Assembly: GCF_006007885.1 (NCBI RefSeq)
Contig: NZ_VCRO01000001.1
Coordinates: 310,001-374,000, forward strand
DNA length: 64,000 nt
Source of the DNA: Alteribacter natronophilus
GTDB lineage: Bacteria > Bacillota > Bacilli > Bacillales > Salisediminibacteriaceae
Reading direction: 5' to 3'
Under the pieces are notes generated by a model. It had not been told where the DNA came from, ran no database searches, and saw only the letters and a list, made by a program, of their open reading frames with translations. Below are positions 43,104 through 52,700 of this stretch, one piece after another. Position 1 is the first letter of the stretch. Each line of letters opens with the position of its first letter. The position numbers and the translations under genes were made by a program.

Positions 43104-44531
43104 ATGGTAGTCGGCGAACTCGTACAGGAACGTGACCTGATTGTGATTGGAGGGGGTCCTGCAGGTTATTCGGCTGCGATCCGTGCAGCCGGGGCCGGGA
43201 TGGATGTCGTCCTTGTGGAGAAGAAGAACCTCGGGGGTGTGTGTCTGAACGAGGGCTGTATACCCTCCAAAGTGTTTACCCATAGTTCTTCTGCATACGC
43301 AGGTGTAAAAAAAGCGTCCCAATTTGGTGTTGAGGCGCAGGAAATAACTTTTAACACCGGCAAAATGCTTGAATGGCGGGACCATGTGGTTGAAGGACTT
43401 AAAAAGGGTGTGGAAAGCCTCTGTAAAGCACACAAAATTGAAGTGATCGAAGGGGAAGCTTCGTTTCTTTCCGATGACAGAATTGGTGTGGAGCATGGGC
43501 ACCAGTTTGATACGTATCGTTTTAAGCAGGCTGTGGTAGCTGTTGGAAGCCGGACGGAGCTGCCTGTCTGGGCTGAAGGTGAATATGTGCTTGACGGAAA
43601 AACAGTCTTCGGCCTGAAAGAGGTCCCCGAACACCTTATCGTCTGCGGATCTGACTATATTGCCCTTGAAGCAGCTTTCGGGTATCGGGCACTGGGCTCG
43701 AAGGTTACCTTTCTTGCTGACAGGGATACTTTCGGGTTCGATGAATCCATTGAAAAAGAACTTCAGAGAATCATGAAAAAAAGAAAAATCAAGTTTGTTA
43801 AAGAAGCCCGCATGATTGGTACGGAGCAGCATGACGGACGTGTTCAGGTTACTTTTGAAACCGGAAAAGGAAGGGAAGAGGCAGAGGGATCCCATCTCTA
43901 TGTAAGCGGTGTTCAGCGTCCGCTTACGGAAAACCTCGGTCTGGACCGTGCCGGTGTAAACGTCCTGGAGTCAGGCCACATTGAGGTCGACAGCCGCTGC
44001 AGAACCAATGTACCGAACCTGTTTGCTGCAGGTGATATTACCCCGGGGCCGGCACTGGCCGTAAAAGCACTCAAACAGGGTAAAACAGCAGCGGATAATG
44101 CCTGTGGAACCCCGGCTGAATGTAATCTTGCATTAATTCCGAAGGTCGTCCATTCCGACCCTCCTGTCGCCAGTGCAGGGTTAACGGAAGCGGAAGCGAG
44201 AGAGCAGGGCTACAGCGTTAAAGTGAGTGAAGCAGCAGCTGCAGGAAACGGTTTTGCCGGACTCTCAGGGGAGAAGGAAGGGAAAACAAAGATTGTGGCA
44301 TGCAGTGAAACTGATCTTCTTCTCGGTTTTCACAGTATCGGTGCAGGGGCTGTGGAGCTGATTTCCAGTGGAATCACAGCACTTGAGCTCGTCGCCCGGG
44401 ATGAAGACCTGGCGGCTCCATACTACCCGCATCCAAGCCTGAATGAAAATTGGCTTGAAGCAGCGGAAGGGCTCAACGGAAAAGCTCTTCACGCACCACC
44501 TGCACGTGAGAAGGCAGGGACAGTTAAATAG
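43104..44531 (+). CDS. Dihydrolipoamide dehydrogenase (second E3) of the catabolic complex
   Basis: A 475-residue flavoprotein. It has FAD-binding VIGGGPAGYSAAIRAAGAG, the redox-active disulfide GGVCLNEGCIPSK and the C-terminal PHPSLNENW with catalytic His-Glu. Start follows directly after the E2 stop codon. It is distinct from PdhD at the window start, so this operon has its own complete E1-E2-E3 complex. The NAD-binding motif is somewhat diverged (HLIVCGSDYIALEAAFGYRA). A strong terminator follows. Confidence 0.92.
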   Translation: MVVGELVQERDLIVIGGGPAGYSAAIRAAGAGMDVVLVEKKNLGGVCLNEGCIPSKVFTHSSSAYAGVKKASQFGVEAQEITFNTGKMLEWRDHVVEGLKKGVESLCKAHKIEVIEGEASFLSDDRIGVEHGHQFDTYRFKQAVVAVGSRTELPVWAEGEYVLDGKTVFGLKEVPEHLIVCGSDYIALEAAFGYRALGSKVTFLADRDTFGFDESIEKELQRIMKKRKIKFVKEARMIGTEQHDGRVQVTFETGKGREEAEGSHLYVSGVQRPLTENLGLDRAGVNVLESGHIEVDSRCRTNVPNLFAAGDITPGPALAVKALKQGKTAADNACGTPAECNLALIPKVVHSDPPVASAGLTEAEAREQGYSVKVSEAAAAGNGFAGLSGEKEGKTKIVACSETDLLLGFHSIGAGAVELISSGITALELVARDEDLAAPYYPHPSLNENWLEAAEGLNGKALHAPPAREKAGTVK

Positions 44532-44543
44532 TAAGAGGATAAT

Positions 44544-44578
44544 AAAAAACGCCCCGGAAATTTCCGGAGGCGTTTTTT
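44544..44578 (+). terminator. Terminator of the 2-oxoacid dehydrogenase operon
   Basis: A near-perfect hairpin (AAAAAACGCC.CCGGAAA with TTTCCGG.GGCGTTTTTT) that closes the operon. The symmetrical A and T tails make it bidirectional. Confidence 0.88.
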
Positions 44579-44702
44579 CTGCGAATGTCATTGGTTCAGT
44601 GCAGTATTGCGGAAGTTTATACGAAGGCTTTTTCATGCAGTGGAAAACTCAGGACAAAAAAACCAATGCCTCAGCAGTATGCAGATGGCATCAGTTTTAT
44701 AA

Positions 44703-45359
44703 TCAGTTATTTAGGTGTTTGCTGTAATTTGTTTCGATATACCGAAGAAGTGTGCCCATGATTGGATGTTTGTCTTCATCGGGAATTGGTACCTTGTTAT
44801 CGAAATAGTAAGCTTCCCCGCTGTCGAGAAGCCGGAATTCGGAGCCTGCCAGCTCCTCCAGCTTTACGCCGAGCTCTTTCGGAAAGACAGCTGAACCCGT
44901 AACTTCTTTATAATAATCGGTAATTGAAATCGTGACATCGGAATCATCGTGATTTGAACGCAGTTCAAATAAATCATGCGGCTGTTTAGTAATATATGTT
45001 CCTTTGGAGAAGATCGTAACTCCGGAATTTTCCATAGCCGAAATCGCATCCAGATTTATGCCGTAAATAGCCAGAACAACTTCACGCATTTCAGGGCCAA
45101 ACCCCTTTGTACGGCCGTGGGCATCGAAATAATAATCCATAACTTCCGCTTTGGGAAGGTTCATAATTTCTTCATCATATGCACGGTTATGTTTGCTGCC
45201 GCCCAGGCTTTTCCTGACCTGCTCCATAACCGGTTCAGGATATGTCTGTAGGAGTTCTTCCTCCGTCTTTGAAGCAGTGGCAAAATTACCGAAATGTGCA
45301 GCGGCTGCTGCAAAAAGCAGGATTGCACTCATAAAAACTATGAATTTTGTATTATTCAT
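44703..45359 (-). CDS. Hypothetical membrane-anchored or secreted protein
   Basis: A 218-residue protein with an N-terminal hydrophobic segment (FIVFMSAILLFAAAAAHFG), probably a signal anchor or signal peptide, and a soluble extracellular part rich in charged residues. I do not recognise a family. One region (DYYFDAHGRTKGFGPEMREV) reads as well folded. It is isolated on the minus strand and starts with ATG and AGGAGG upstream. Function unknown. Confidence 0.65.
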   Translation of the reverse strand: MNNTKFIVFMSAILLFAAAAAHFGNFATASKTEEELLQTYPEPVMEQVRKSLGGSKHNRAYDEEIMNLPKAEVMDYYFDAHGRTKGFGPEMREVVLAIYGINLDAISAMENSGVTIFSKGTYITKQPHDLFELRSNHDDSDVTISITDYYKEVTGSAVFPKELGVKLEELAGSEFRLLDSGEAYYFDNKVPIPDEDKHPIMGTLLRYIETNYSKHLNN

Positions 45360-45545
45360 TCTACTGCCTCCTATTCAATTCTGTTAACAATAGTGAACAT
45401 TTGGTCCCTTCAAAAACAGAGAATTTACTAAACTACCCCGCTTTTGCCAGAATTCAGCTAATTCCTCTGACTTTTATCTTATATTTTTTTTATATATAAA
45501 ACAACTTTTGTACCTGTGAAATGATTTTATGTAATGCTTGTGTAA

Positions 45546-45588
45546 TAAAAAGCAGCCCCTCTGGACGGAATTCCGCCCTGGGGCTGCT
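45546..45588 (-). terminator. Terminator of the manganese catalase gene
   Basis: AGCAGCCCC (45551-45559) pairs with GGGGCTGCT (45580-45588), and the T run on the minus strand comes from the A run at 45547-45551. The stop codon lies a few bases upstream. Confidence 0.8.
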
Positions 45589-45595
45589 GAGTATT

Positions 45596-46501
45596 TTACA
45601 TGCCCGCTTCATATTTAAGGCGTTTTGACAGTTCAAGGAACTGCTCTTCATCGAATCCCGGGGCAAACTCTTCGGGGATGTGCTGCAAATCAGGAATTTC
45701 CCCACCTTCAGGAGTACCATCGACCACTTCCAGTTCACCTGGAGGTCCGATTGGAGTCGGTCCATTCCAGATACGGTTGAGAAGCTGATAGTCGTCATCA
45801 CTGAAACGGTACAGCTTAAGGTGAGAGCCTTCGTCCTCATATTTTTTCGCATAATCAAACTTTGAATTGTCAAGGCTCGGTACGGGAAGCATTTTCATCA
45901 TGTTCACACCAGTTACTTCTTCCAGTGCTTTTGCGTAGGCTACAGCATGTACACTTCCCCGTACGAGAAGGTAGCCGCACAGTTCCCGGGCAGCTTCGTT
46001 ATCGGTCATCTGATAAACTCGCATTTTATGTGTTCTTGCACCGCACTCAAGGTAAAAGTTATGAAGCAGGTCGTCCACGAGGTTGCCGCTGGAGAACACG
46101 TTGTCGCCTGTCCATGGTTTTCCTGTGGAGTCAGCAGGAACAGCGTTCTGTCCACCAAGGATAAAATTGAATTTATTACCCATGCCGAGGGCATCACGCA
46201 GCGGGGTGTCATCAGGGTTTGTACTTCCATTGCCTATTGAACCGTCAAGGCATACATTAATCGTGTTTGCAACAAGTTCCACATGTCCCATTTCCTCTGC
46301 CGTTATGCTGGCAATCAGTTCATAGAATGGACGCAGTTTCTTTTTACTGCGGAAGTTAAATGACTGAAACATATAGTTATTCAGCGTGGACATTTCACCG
46401 AACCTTCCACCCATGAGCTCCTGTATGGCTCCGGCGGACTCCGGGTCGGGATGTTTCGGTTTTGGCAGGTCAATCTGAAGACGGTCGATGCGTTTGAACA
46501 A
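45596..46501 (-). CDS. Manganese catalase
   Basis: A 301-residue di-manganese catalase that breaks down hydrogen peroxide. It has MFQSFNF, ITAEEMGHVELVANTINVCL (Glu and His ligands), HNFYLECGARTHKMRVYQ and VRGSVHAVAYAKALEEVTGV. It starts with TTG preceded by GAGGAGG about 9 bases upstream. Members occur as spore-associated or vegetative catalases in Bacillales. It stands alone here. Confidence 0.92.
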   Translation of the reverse strand: MFKRIDRLQIDLPKPKHPDPESAGAIQELMGGRFGEMSTLNNYMFQSFNFRSKKKLRPFYELIASITAEEMGHVELVANTINVCLDGSIGNGSTNPDDTPLRDALGMGNKFNFILGGQNAVPADSTGKPWTGDNVFSSGNLVDDLLHNFYLECGARTHKMRVYQMTDNEAARELCGYLLVRGSVHAVAYAKALEEVTGVNMMKMLPVPSLDNSKFDYAKKYEDEGSHLKLYRFSDDDYQLLNRIWNGPTPIGPPGELEVVDGTPEGGEIPDLQHIPEEFAPGFDEEQFLELSKRLKYEAGM

Positions 46502-46758
46502 ATAAAAAACCTCCTCGAATATTGGTGAACGACATTAAGGAATTTCCCGTCCTGTCCCGGTCTAAACCTGTATTAAGAATTTTGCGAATTTCAGGACTAT
46601 AGCCTGGACGAAAAATGACAGTAAAGTTCAGAAAAACAGAGCAGATTAAATAGAATGTCAGCCCTCAGGGAAATTGGAACTGTTTTTCCAATTCGGGCGC
46701 TAAAATCCTTGAAATCGGGTACAGAGTACCAAAGGACAATGATGTGGGAGGAGAAAAA

Positions 46759-47169
46759 ATGAACACAATTAAACTGGCAATTGCTGCGTTTGTTATTCTG
46801 GGTATCGCAGGAATTTTGACCGTGGGTGCACCGCTTGCCTGCGGATGCGGGGAACTTAATGCAAAACCGGGGGACCTGTTTGCTGCAGCAGCGGGGCTTG
46901 ATAATCAGGAGAATAATCAAAAAGAGTCGGATAAACAGGGAGACGGGACCGAGGACAATATACTGAATTTTATAAGTGATATAGGAGAAGAAAAAAACGG
47001 GAAAGTTCATTATAATGGTATCCATCTTGTCAAAAGTGGTGAAACCCTGTATACAATTGCGCAGCAATACAGCACCACAGCTGAAGAGCTGAAGAGGCAC
47101 AATGGTCTCCCTGATCATCTGATCTACCCGGGAGATGAACTGGCTGTTCCGGGCAGAAGTACAAAATGA
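46759..47169 (+). CDS. LysM-domain protein with N-terminal membrane anchor
   Basis: A 136-residue protein with a hydrophobic N-terminus (LAIAAFVILGIAGILTVGAP), a polar linker rich in Gln, Asp and Glu, and one C-terminal LysM module (about 92-134, HLVKSGETLYTIAQQYSTTA, then LIYPGDELAVPG). LysM binds peptidoglycan or chitin-like glycans. It may sit at the spore or cell surface. I chose ATG 46759 because GGAGGAG lies 6 bases upstream. Confidence 0.8.
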   Translation: MNTIKLAIAAFVILGIAGILTVGAPLACGCGELNAKPGDLFAAAAGLDNQENNQKESDKQGDGTEDNILNFISDIGEEKNGKVHYNGIHLVKSGETLYTIAQQYSTTAEELKRHNGLPDHLIYPGDELAVPGRSTK

Positions 47170-47211
47170 ACGAACAGCATTCTTCCGGAAATTTGACACA
47201 GGGAAAAGATA

Positions 47212-47238
47212 GGCTGTGGTCGTATAGATTGTTGTTAT
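47212..47238. repeat. Orphan left terminus of the family B element
   Basis: The 27 bases beginning GGCTGTGGTCGTATAG match the left end of the copy at 49405 at 25 of 27 positions, but no interior or right end of the element follows. It may be the remnant of an excision or an isolated solo end. Confidence 0.55.
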
Positions 47239-47254
47239 AAAAGAGCTATAAGAT

Positions 47255-47302
47255 AAGAGGCTTCTCCGTCACGTATAAACGTGAAAGGGAAGCCTCTTTT
47301 AA
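47255..47302. terminator. Hairpin after the LysM gene
   Basis: AAGAGGCTTC (47255-47264) pairs with GAAGCCTCTT (47289-47298), with an inner paired stem, then TTTAAA. It could end either the LysM gene or the opposite gene at 47367. Confidence 0.7.
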
Positions 47303-47366
47303 ATGGGGGACTGCAGATGCCGTTTATTTGAGCCTGAAAAAGGTAATATTAAATCACTGGGTATTG

Positions 47367-47843
47367 TCAGGTTACCTGAATCTGCTCCACGTGGGTAATA
47401 GGGCTTTCTGAACCCGGCATGATAACATGAACGGGACCGGTCTCTTTAAGCGGCTGCCCCTTATCCGAGAATTTCAGAATGGCTTCCTTAACCTCCCCGA
47501 GTGGGAATTCCGCAGAAGTACCGTTGGCGCCTTTAAACACTACGCTCCTTGCATCCTCATTTGGTGAAGCGTTTTCCAGAAACGGCAGGAGGGGGATGCC
47601 GAAGCTGTTTGTTTTAAGCTCTTCCCTGTTTACCCGCACCTCGTTTTCATTGCGGACTTTCATTCCACCCGAGCGATGACGGTCCCATGCTTCTGCCGAG
47701 GAATTTTTTCTGCTGACAGCCGGCTCCTGTTCATCGAGGTCAAGATTTATTCTCCTGCTGTCAAAAATAAATGAACCGGGATCAAGCGTTATCGTAAACT
47801 TTGTTTTTCCGCTGACTTTTACAATCATTTCCTGCTGACTCAT
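47367..47843 (-). CDS. Conserved hypothetical cytoplasmic protein
   Basis: A 158-residue soluble protein with no signal or membrane segment. It has ITLDPGSFIFDSRRINLDLD near the start, a polar middle (RHRSGGMKVRNENEV), GIPLLPFLENASPNEDARSV and GPVHVIMPGSESPI near the end. I recall similar Bacillus proteins of unknown role, with inconsistent names. ATG 47843 has GAGGAG upstream. It is divergent from glsA. Confidence 0.6.
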   Translation of the reverse strand: MSQQEMIVKVSGKTKFTITLDPGSFIFDSRRINLDLDEQEPAVSRKNSSAEAWDRHRSGGMKVRNENEVRVNREELKTNSFGIPLLPFLENASPNEDARSVVFKGANGTSAEFPLGEVKEAILKFSDKGQPLKETGPVHVIMPGSESPITHVEQIQVT

Positions 47844-47947
47844 CTGCTCACTCCTCAATTCTTATGCCCGGTAAAGAACATATACTGACTAAATTATAAA
47901 AGCTGAATGACGATTTGTCACACTAAACATGACAGGAGGGACCATAC

Positions 47948-48877
47948 ATGCTCTGCGATGATCAGGAAATTCTTCAGCTCATGATCGAAGAGGCACGTAC
48001 ATACACCGGAGAAGGCCAGGTGGCAAGCTACATTCCCGCTTTGGCTGAAGCAGATCCTTCGGTACTTACACTGGCAATATACGATGGTGGGGAAACCTGT
48101 GCAGCTGTAGGAAACACCGAAGAAACTTTTACCCTGCAAAGTATTTCGAAAGTTCTTTCCCTGGCCCTGGCCCTGATGGACCGGGGCGAGGATGAAGTTT
48201 TCTCAAGAGTAGGAATGGAGCCCACTGGGGATCCGTTTAATTCGATAATAAAGCTGGAAACGCATCGTCCGAATAAACCGCTCAATCCTATGATCAATGC
48301 CGGAGCACTTGCTGTTACATCCATGATCAGCGGAGCTTCCACTTCAGAAAAGCTTGGCAGGCTGCTGACCTTTATTCATGAACTCACTGAGAATCCCGAT
48401 ATCCATTATGATGAACATGTGGCACAGTCGGAGCTGCGTACAGCAGACCTTAACCGGTCCCTTGCATACTTTATGAGGCAGCACAATGTATTTGACGATG
48501 AAGTGGAGGATCTGCTCGATCTTTATACGAAGCAGTGTGCCATTAAAGTCAGCAGTCAGGACCTGGCGAAGATCGGCTACGTCATTGCAAATGAAGGAAA
48601 ACATGTGCAGTCAAGAAGGCAGATTATCCCTCTTCATATTGCCCGTATTCTAAAAACTTTTATGGTCACTTGCGGGATGTACAATGCATCGGGCGAGTTT
48701 GCCATACGGGTGGGTATTCCCGCCAAGAGTGGTGTCTCCGGTGGTATTATGGCATCAATACCCCACGGGCAGGGTATAGGAATTTACGGACCCGCACTAG
48801 ATGACAAGGGAAACAGCATTGCAGGTATGAAATTACTCGAAGCACTCTCCCACAGATATGACCTGAGTATCTTCTGA
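47948..48877 (+). CDS. glsA: Glutaminase A (YlaM)
   Basis: A 309-residue serine-dependent glutaminase (beta-lactamase-like fold) that turns glutamine into glutamate and ammonia. It has the catalytic SISK motif in FTLQSISKVLSLALAL, INAGALAVTSMI, and the C-terminal IPAKSGVSGGIMASIPHGQG. The position between ylaK and ylaN matches B. subtilis ylaM. ATG with RBS GGAGGG upstream. Confidence 0.94.
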   Translation: MLCDDQEILQLMIEEARTYTGEGQVASYIPALAEADPSVLTLAIYDGGETCAAVGNTEETFTLQSISKVLSLALALMDRGEDEVFSRVGMEPTGDPFNSIIKLETHRPNKPLNPMINAGALAVTSMISGASTSEKLGRLLTFIHELTENPDIHYDEHVAQSELRTADLNRSLAYFMRQHNVFDDEVEDLLDLYTKQCAIKVSSQDLAKIGYVIANEGKHVQSRRQIIPLHIARILKTFMVTCGMYNASGEFAIRVGIPAKSGVSGGIMASIPHGQGIGIYGPALDDKGNSIAGMKLLEALSHRYDLSIF

Positions 48878-48981
48878 TGTTTTCCAGGTGCCGGATTGTG
48901 CCGATTCTGTTGCATTTTTCAGGCTGAAAAGATACTATTAATAAGTAGGGAAAGTTTCTTTTGGAAATAGGAGGGATGACC

Positions 48982-49272
48982 TTGGCAGTCGAGACGTTAT
49001 CCGGACAGAGCGAGAAAGCATATGCCCTTCTAAAAGAAGATGCTCAGAAGATTCTTAATCTTATTGAAGTGCAGATGACAAACCTGACGATGCCCCAGTG
49101 TCCTCTTTACGAGGAAGTTCTCGATACCCAGATGTTCGGGCTTTCGAGGGAGATCGACTTTGCGATTCGTCTTAATCTCATAAAAGAAGAAGAGGGAAAA
49201 CAGCTTCTCGGTCAGCTTGAACAGCAGCTGTCCGCACTTCATGAGGCGTGTATGCGCGGGAATCGGAAATAG
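48982..49272 (+). CDS. ylaN: UPF0358 family protein YlaN
   Basis: A protein of about 96 residues ([20 protein letters not shown], then [19 protein letters not shown]). It is the YlaN family, essential in B. subtilis and reported to interact with Fur-dependent iron regulation. I chose TTG 48982, which has AGGAGG 7 bases upstream, giving a start M-AVETLS. The ATG at 48976 is too near to this RBS. Confidence 0.9.
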   Translation: MAVETLSGQSEKAYALLKEDAQKILNLIEVQMTNLTMPQCPLYEEVLDTQMFGLSREIDFAIRLNLIKEEEGKQLLGQLEQQLSALHEACMRGNRK

Positions 49273-49297
49273 ACCCGGATTCATATAGTTCACCTGA

Positions 49298-49329
49298 AAC
49301 CAGACCTGAAAAAGGTTTGGTTTTTTTGC
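49298..49329 (+). terminator. Terminator of ylaN
   Basis: AACCAGACCT pairs with AGGTTTGGTT, with a short A-rich loop, followed by a T run. Confidence 0.8.
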
Positions 49330-49404
49330 GCTGAAAAAAGAAACCTGATTTAATACAGATCTTCGAATGATAAGGGACCATATAAGTTTTAATTATTAAA
49401 AAAA

Positions 49405-49652
49405 GGCTGTGTTCGTATAGGTTGTTGTTATTGACCAAATTAATTTTGGAGCGAAAGGCGGCGACTCCAGCGGGAATAGCATCAGCTGCGAGCGTTACAT
49501 CCTGTAATTGCTTCGAGCTGCTTCGACGCATACAGCCTCGTAGATTAACTTGCAGAGGAAGAAGCAGAAGGACTTCTCCGGCTCGCTGAAGTGATGCCCG
49601 CGGAAAGCGTCCGCCTGCAGCGGAATATAGCAGCAATCATTCCGAAAACAGC
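49405..49652. mobile_element. Family B MITE-like element, copy 4, with 9-bp target duplication
   Basis: A 248-bp element beginning GGCTGTGTTCGTATAG and ending CGAAAACAGC. The 9-bp direct repeats TTAAAAAAA (49396-49404 and 49653-49661) flank it exactly. It is the longest and best-preserved copy and lies between ylaN and pycA, a place where B. subtilis has ftsW. There is no gene inside. Confidence 0.85.
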
Positions 49653-49774
49653 TTAAAAAAATGAAGGATTTTGGCGAAGGGTGTATAAATATTAAAGAGA
49701 GGCCGGTTTCCTGTACATAAAGATAACTGCGCCGGCACCAGACCATTTACAGACGACTTGAGGAGGTCCAAGAA

Positions 49775-52700
49775 ATGAAACGGCTTCAGAAAATCAGCAA
49801 AGTGCTTGTAGCCAACCGCGGAGAGATCGCCATCCGTATCTTTCGCGCGTGTACGGAACTGGATATCAGGACGGTGGCTATCTACTCAAAGGAAGACACT
49901 GGTGCTTTTCACCGGTATAAAGCAGATGAGGCCTATCTGGTAGGCAGGGGAAAAAAGCCGATTGATGCCTACCTCGACATTGAGGATATTATCAGAACAG
50001 CAAAGAAAAACGATGTGGATGCGATTCATCCGGGGTACGGATTTCTCTCCGAAAATATTCAGTTTGCCCGCAGGTGTGAAGAAGAAGGGATCATCTTTAT
50101 CGGACCGGAAACAGAGCATCTTCGTATGTTCGGTGATAAAGTACAGGCGCGTCAGCAGGCCATAAATGCAGACATTCCGGTTATACCGGGAACTGATGGC
50201 CCTGTTTCCGGGCTGGAGGAAGTAAAAGCTTTTGCAGACCGGAACGGCTACCCGCTCATGATCAAAGCTTCTCTTGGCGGTGGCGGCCGGGGGATGAGGA
50301 TCGTAAGGGATAAAACTGAGCTTAAAGAAAGTTTTGAGCGTGCCAGGTCGGAAGCGAAAGCCGCGTTTGGCAGTGATGAAATGTATGTCGAAAAGTTTGT
50401 GGAGAATCCAAAACATATTGAAGTCCAGATCATCGGGGATCATGCAGGAAATATTGTCCATCTCTATGAACGGGACTGTTCGGTCCAGCGCCGTCATCAG
50501 AAGGTTGTGGAAGTGGCACCGAGTGTAGCCCTGAGTGACGAAGTAAGAGAACGGATCTGTGAAGCGGCTGTCAAGCTTATGAAGAATGTGGAGTACGTAA
50601 ATGCAGGAACGGTGGAATTCCTTGTAACGAGAGACGATGAATTCTTTTTCATAGAAGTAAACCCGAGAGTTCAGGTAGAACATACAATTACAGAAATGAT
50701 TACGGGCATAGATATCGTTCAGTCGCAGATTTATATCGCTGACGGCATGAACCTTCACGAATCCCCTGTATCAATTCCCCGGCAGGAGGATGTGGTTACG
50801 AACGGATATGCTATCCAGTCCCGTGTTACAACTGAAGATCCGACAAACGGATTCCTGCCTGACACAGGGAAAATCATGGCCTACCGGACCGGGGGAGGAT
50901 TTGGCGTCCGTCTGGATGCAGGAAACGGATTTCAGGGTGCTGTTATTTCGCCCCATTATGATTCCCTTCTCGTAAAATTGTCAACGTGGGCCCTCACATT
51001 TGAAGGAGCCGCAAGCAAAATGGTGCGGAACCTGAAGGAATTCAGGATCCGGGGGATAAAGACGAATATTGCTTTTCTTGAAAACGTTGTGCTACACGAA
51101 CAGTTTATGTCAGGCCAGTACGATACATCTTTTATCGACAAGACACCCGGACTTTTTGTGTTCCCGAAACGAAAGGACCGTGGGACAAAGCTGCTCAGCT
51201 ACATTGGTTCGACTGCCGTAAACGGCTATCCCGGTATAGGCGTAAAGAAAAAGCCGGTGCTGGAAGAACCGCGGGTTCCCGACCGCAATGGTGTGAAAGC
51301 GCTTCCTGATGGCACAAAGCAGATCCTCGACCATAAAGGAGCGGAAGGACTCGCGCAATGGGTCAAAGAACAGCAGCGTGTCCTGGTTACCGATACAACT
51401 TTTCGTGATGCCCACCAGTCGCTTCTGGCAACGCGGCTGAGAACCCATGATCTTGAAAAGATCGCCGGGCCGACAGCACAGATGCTTCCTGATCTTTTCT
51501 CTCTTGAGATGTGGGGAGGAGCGACTTTTGATGTAAGTATGAGGTTCCTTCATGAAGATCCGTGGAAACGTCTGATCAGCCTCCGCAAAAAAGCGCCGAA
51601 TATTCTTTTTCAGATGCTTCTAAGGGCGTCGAATGCGGTAGGCTATAAAAATTATCCTGATAATGTTATTGAGGAATTCGTTCACTCTTCAGCCGAAGCC
51701 GGTATCGACGTATTCCGCATTTTTGACAGTCTCAACTGGGTGGAGGGAATGCAGCCGGCAATCAGATCCGTAAGGGATTCAGGTAAAATTGCCGAGGCCA
51801 GCATGTGCTACACAGGAGATATTCTGGATCCAAACCGCAGCAAGTACGACCTTGCCTACTATGTGAAGCTTGCAAAAGAACTTGAAGAATCAGGTGCTCA
51901 CATTCTCGGAATTAAAGACATGGCAGGCCTCCTGAAACCAAAGGCTGCCTATGAGCTGATCGGTGCCCTGAAAAGCGAGTTGAAAATTCCCGTTCACCTC
52001 CATACTCATGACACGAGCGGAAACGGCATCTATACGTATGCAAAAGCGATCGAGGCAGGCGTTGATATTGTGGATACGGCAATCAGTTCCATGGCGGGTC
52101 TTACAAGTCAGCCGAGCATGAACAGTCTTTTCCATGCTCTGAGCGGGGATGAACGTCAGCCTGAACTGAATATGGATCATGCGCGGGAGCTGAGTGATTA
52201 CTGGGAGGACGTGCGGCATTTCTACCGCGACTTTGAGAGCGGTATGATGGCACCCCACCCCGAAATTTACGAGCACGAAATGCCGGGCGGGCAATACAGC
52301 AATCTGCAGCAGCAGGCCAAAGCTGTCGGCCTCGGGGACAGGTGGTCGGAAGTAAAGGAAATGTATCACCGTGTCAACCACATGTTCGGCGATATCGTCA
52401 AAGTTACCCCATCATCAAAAGTTGTGGGGGATATGGCTTTGTTTATGGTACAAAATGATCTCGATGAGGACCAGGTTTATGAAAAAGGGGATACCATCGA
52501 TTTTCCTGACAGTGTAATCGAACTGTTCGAAGGTTATCTCGGCCAGCCGTACGGAGGATTCCCTGAGAAGCTTCAGAAGCTGATCTTAAAAAAACGGGAA
52601 CCGATTAATGTCCGCCCCGGTGAGCTGCTTGATGAGGTGAACTTCGACGGGCTGAAGGAAGAGCTTTACAATAAGCTTGGCCGCCAGGTGACGGACCACG

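Noticed and set aside
49495-49746. An 83-codon minus-strand frame before pycA
   Set aside because: It overlaps the family B element and has no RBS or family.
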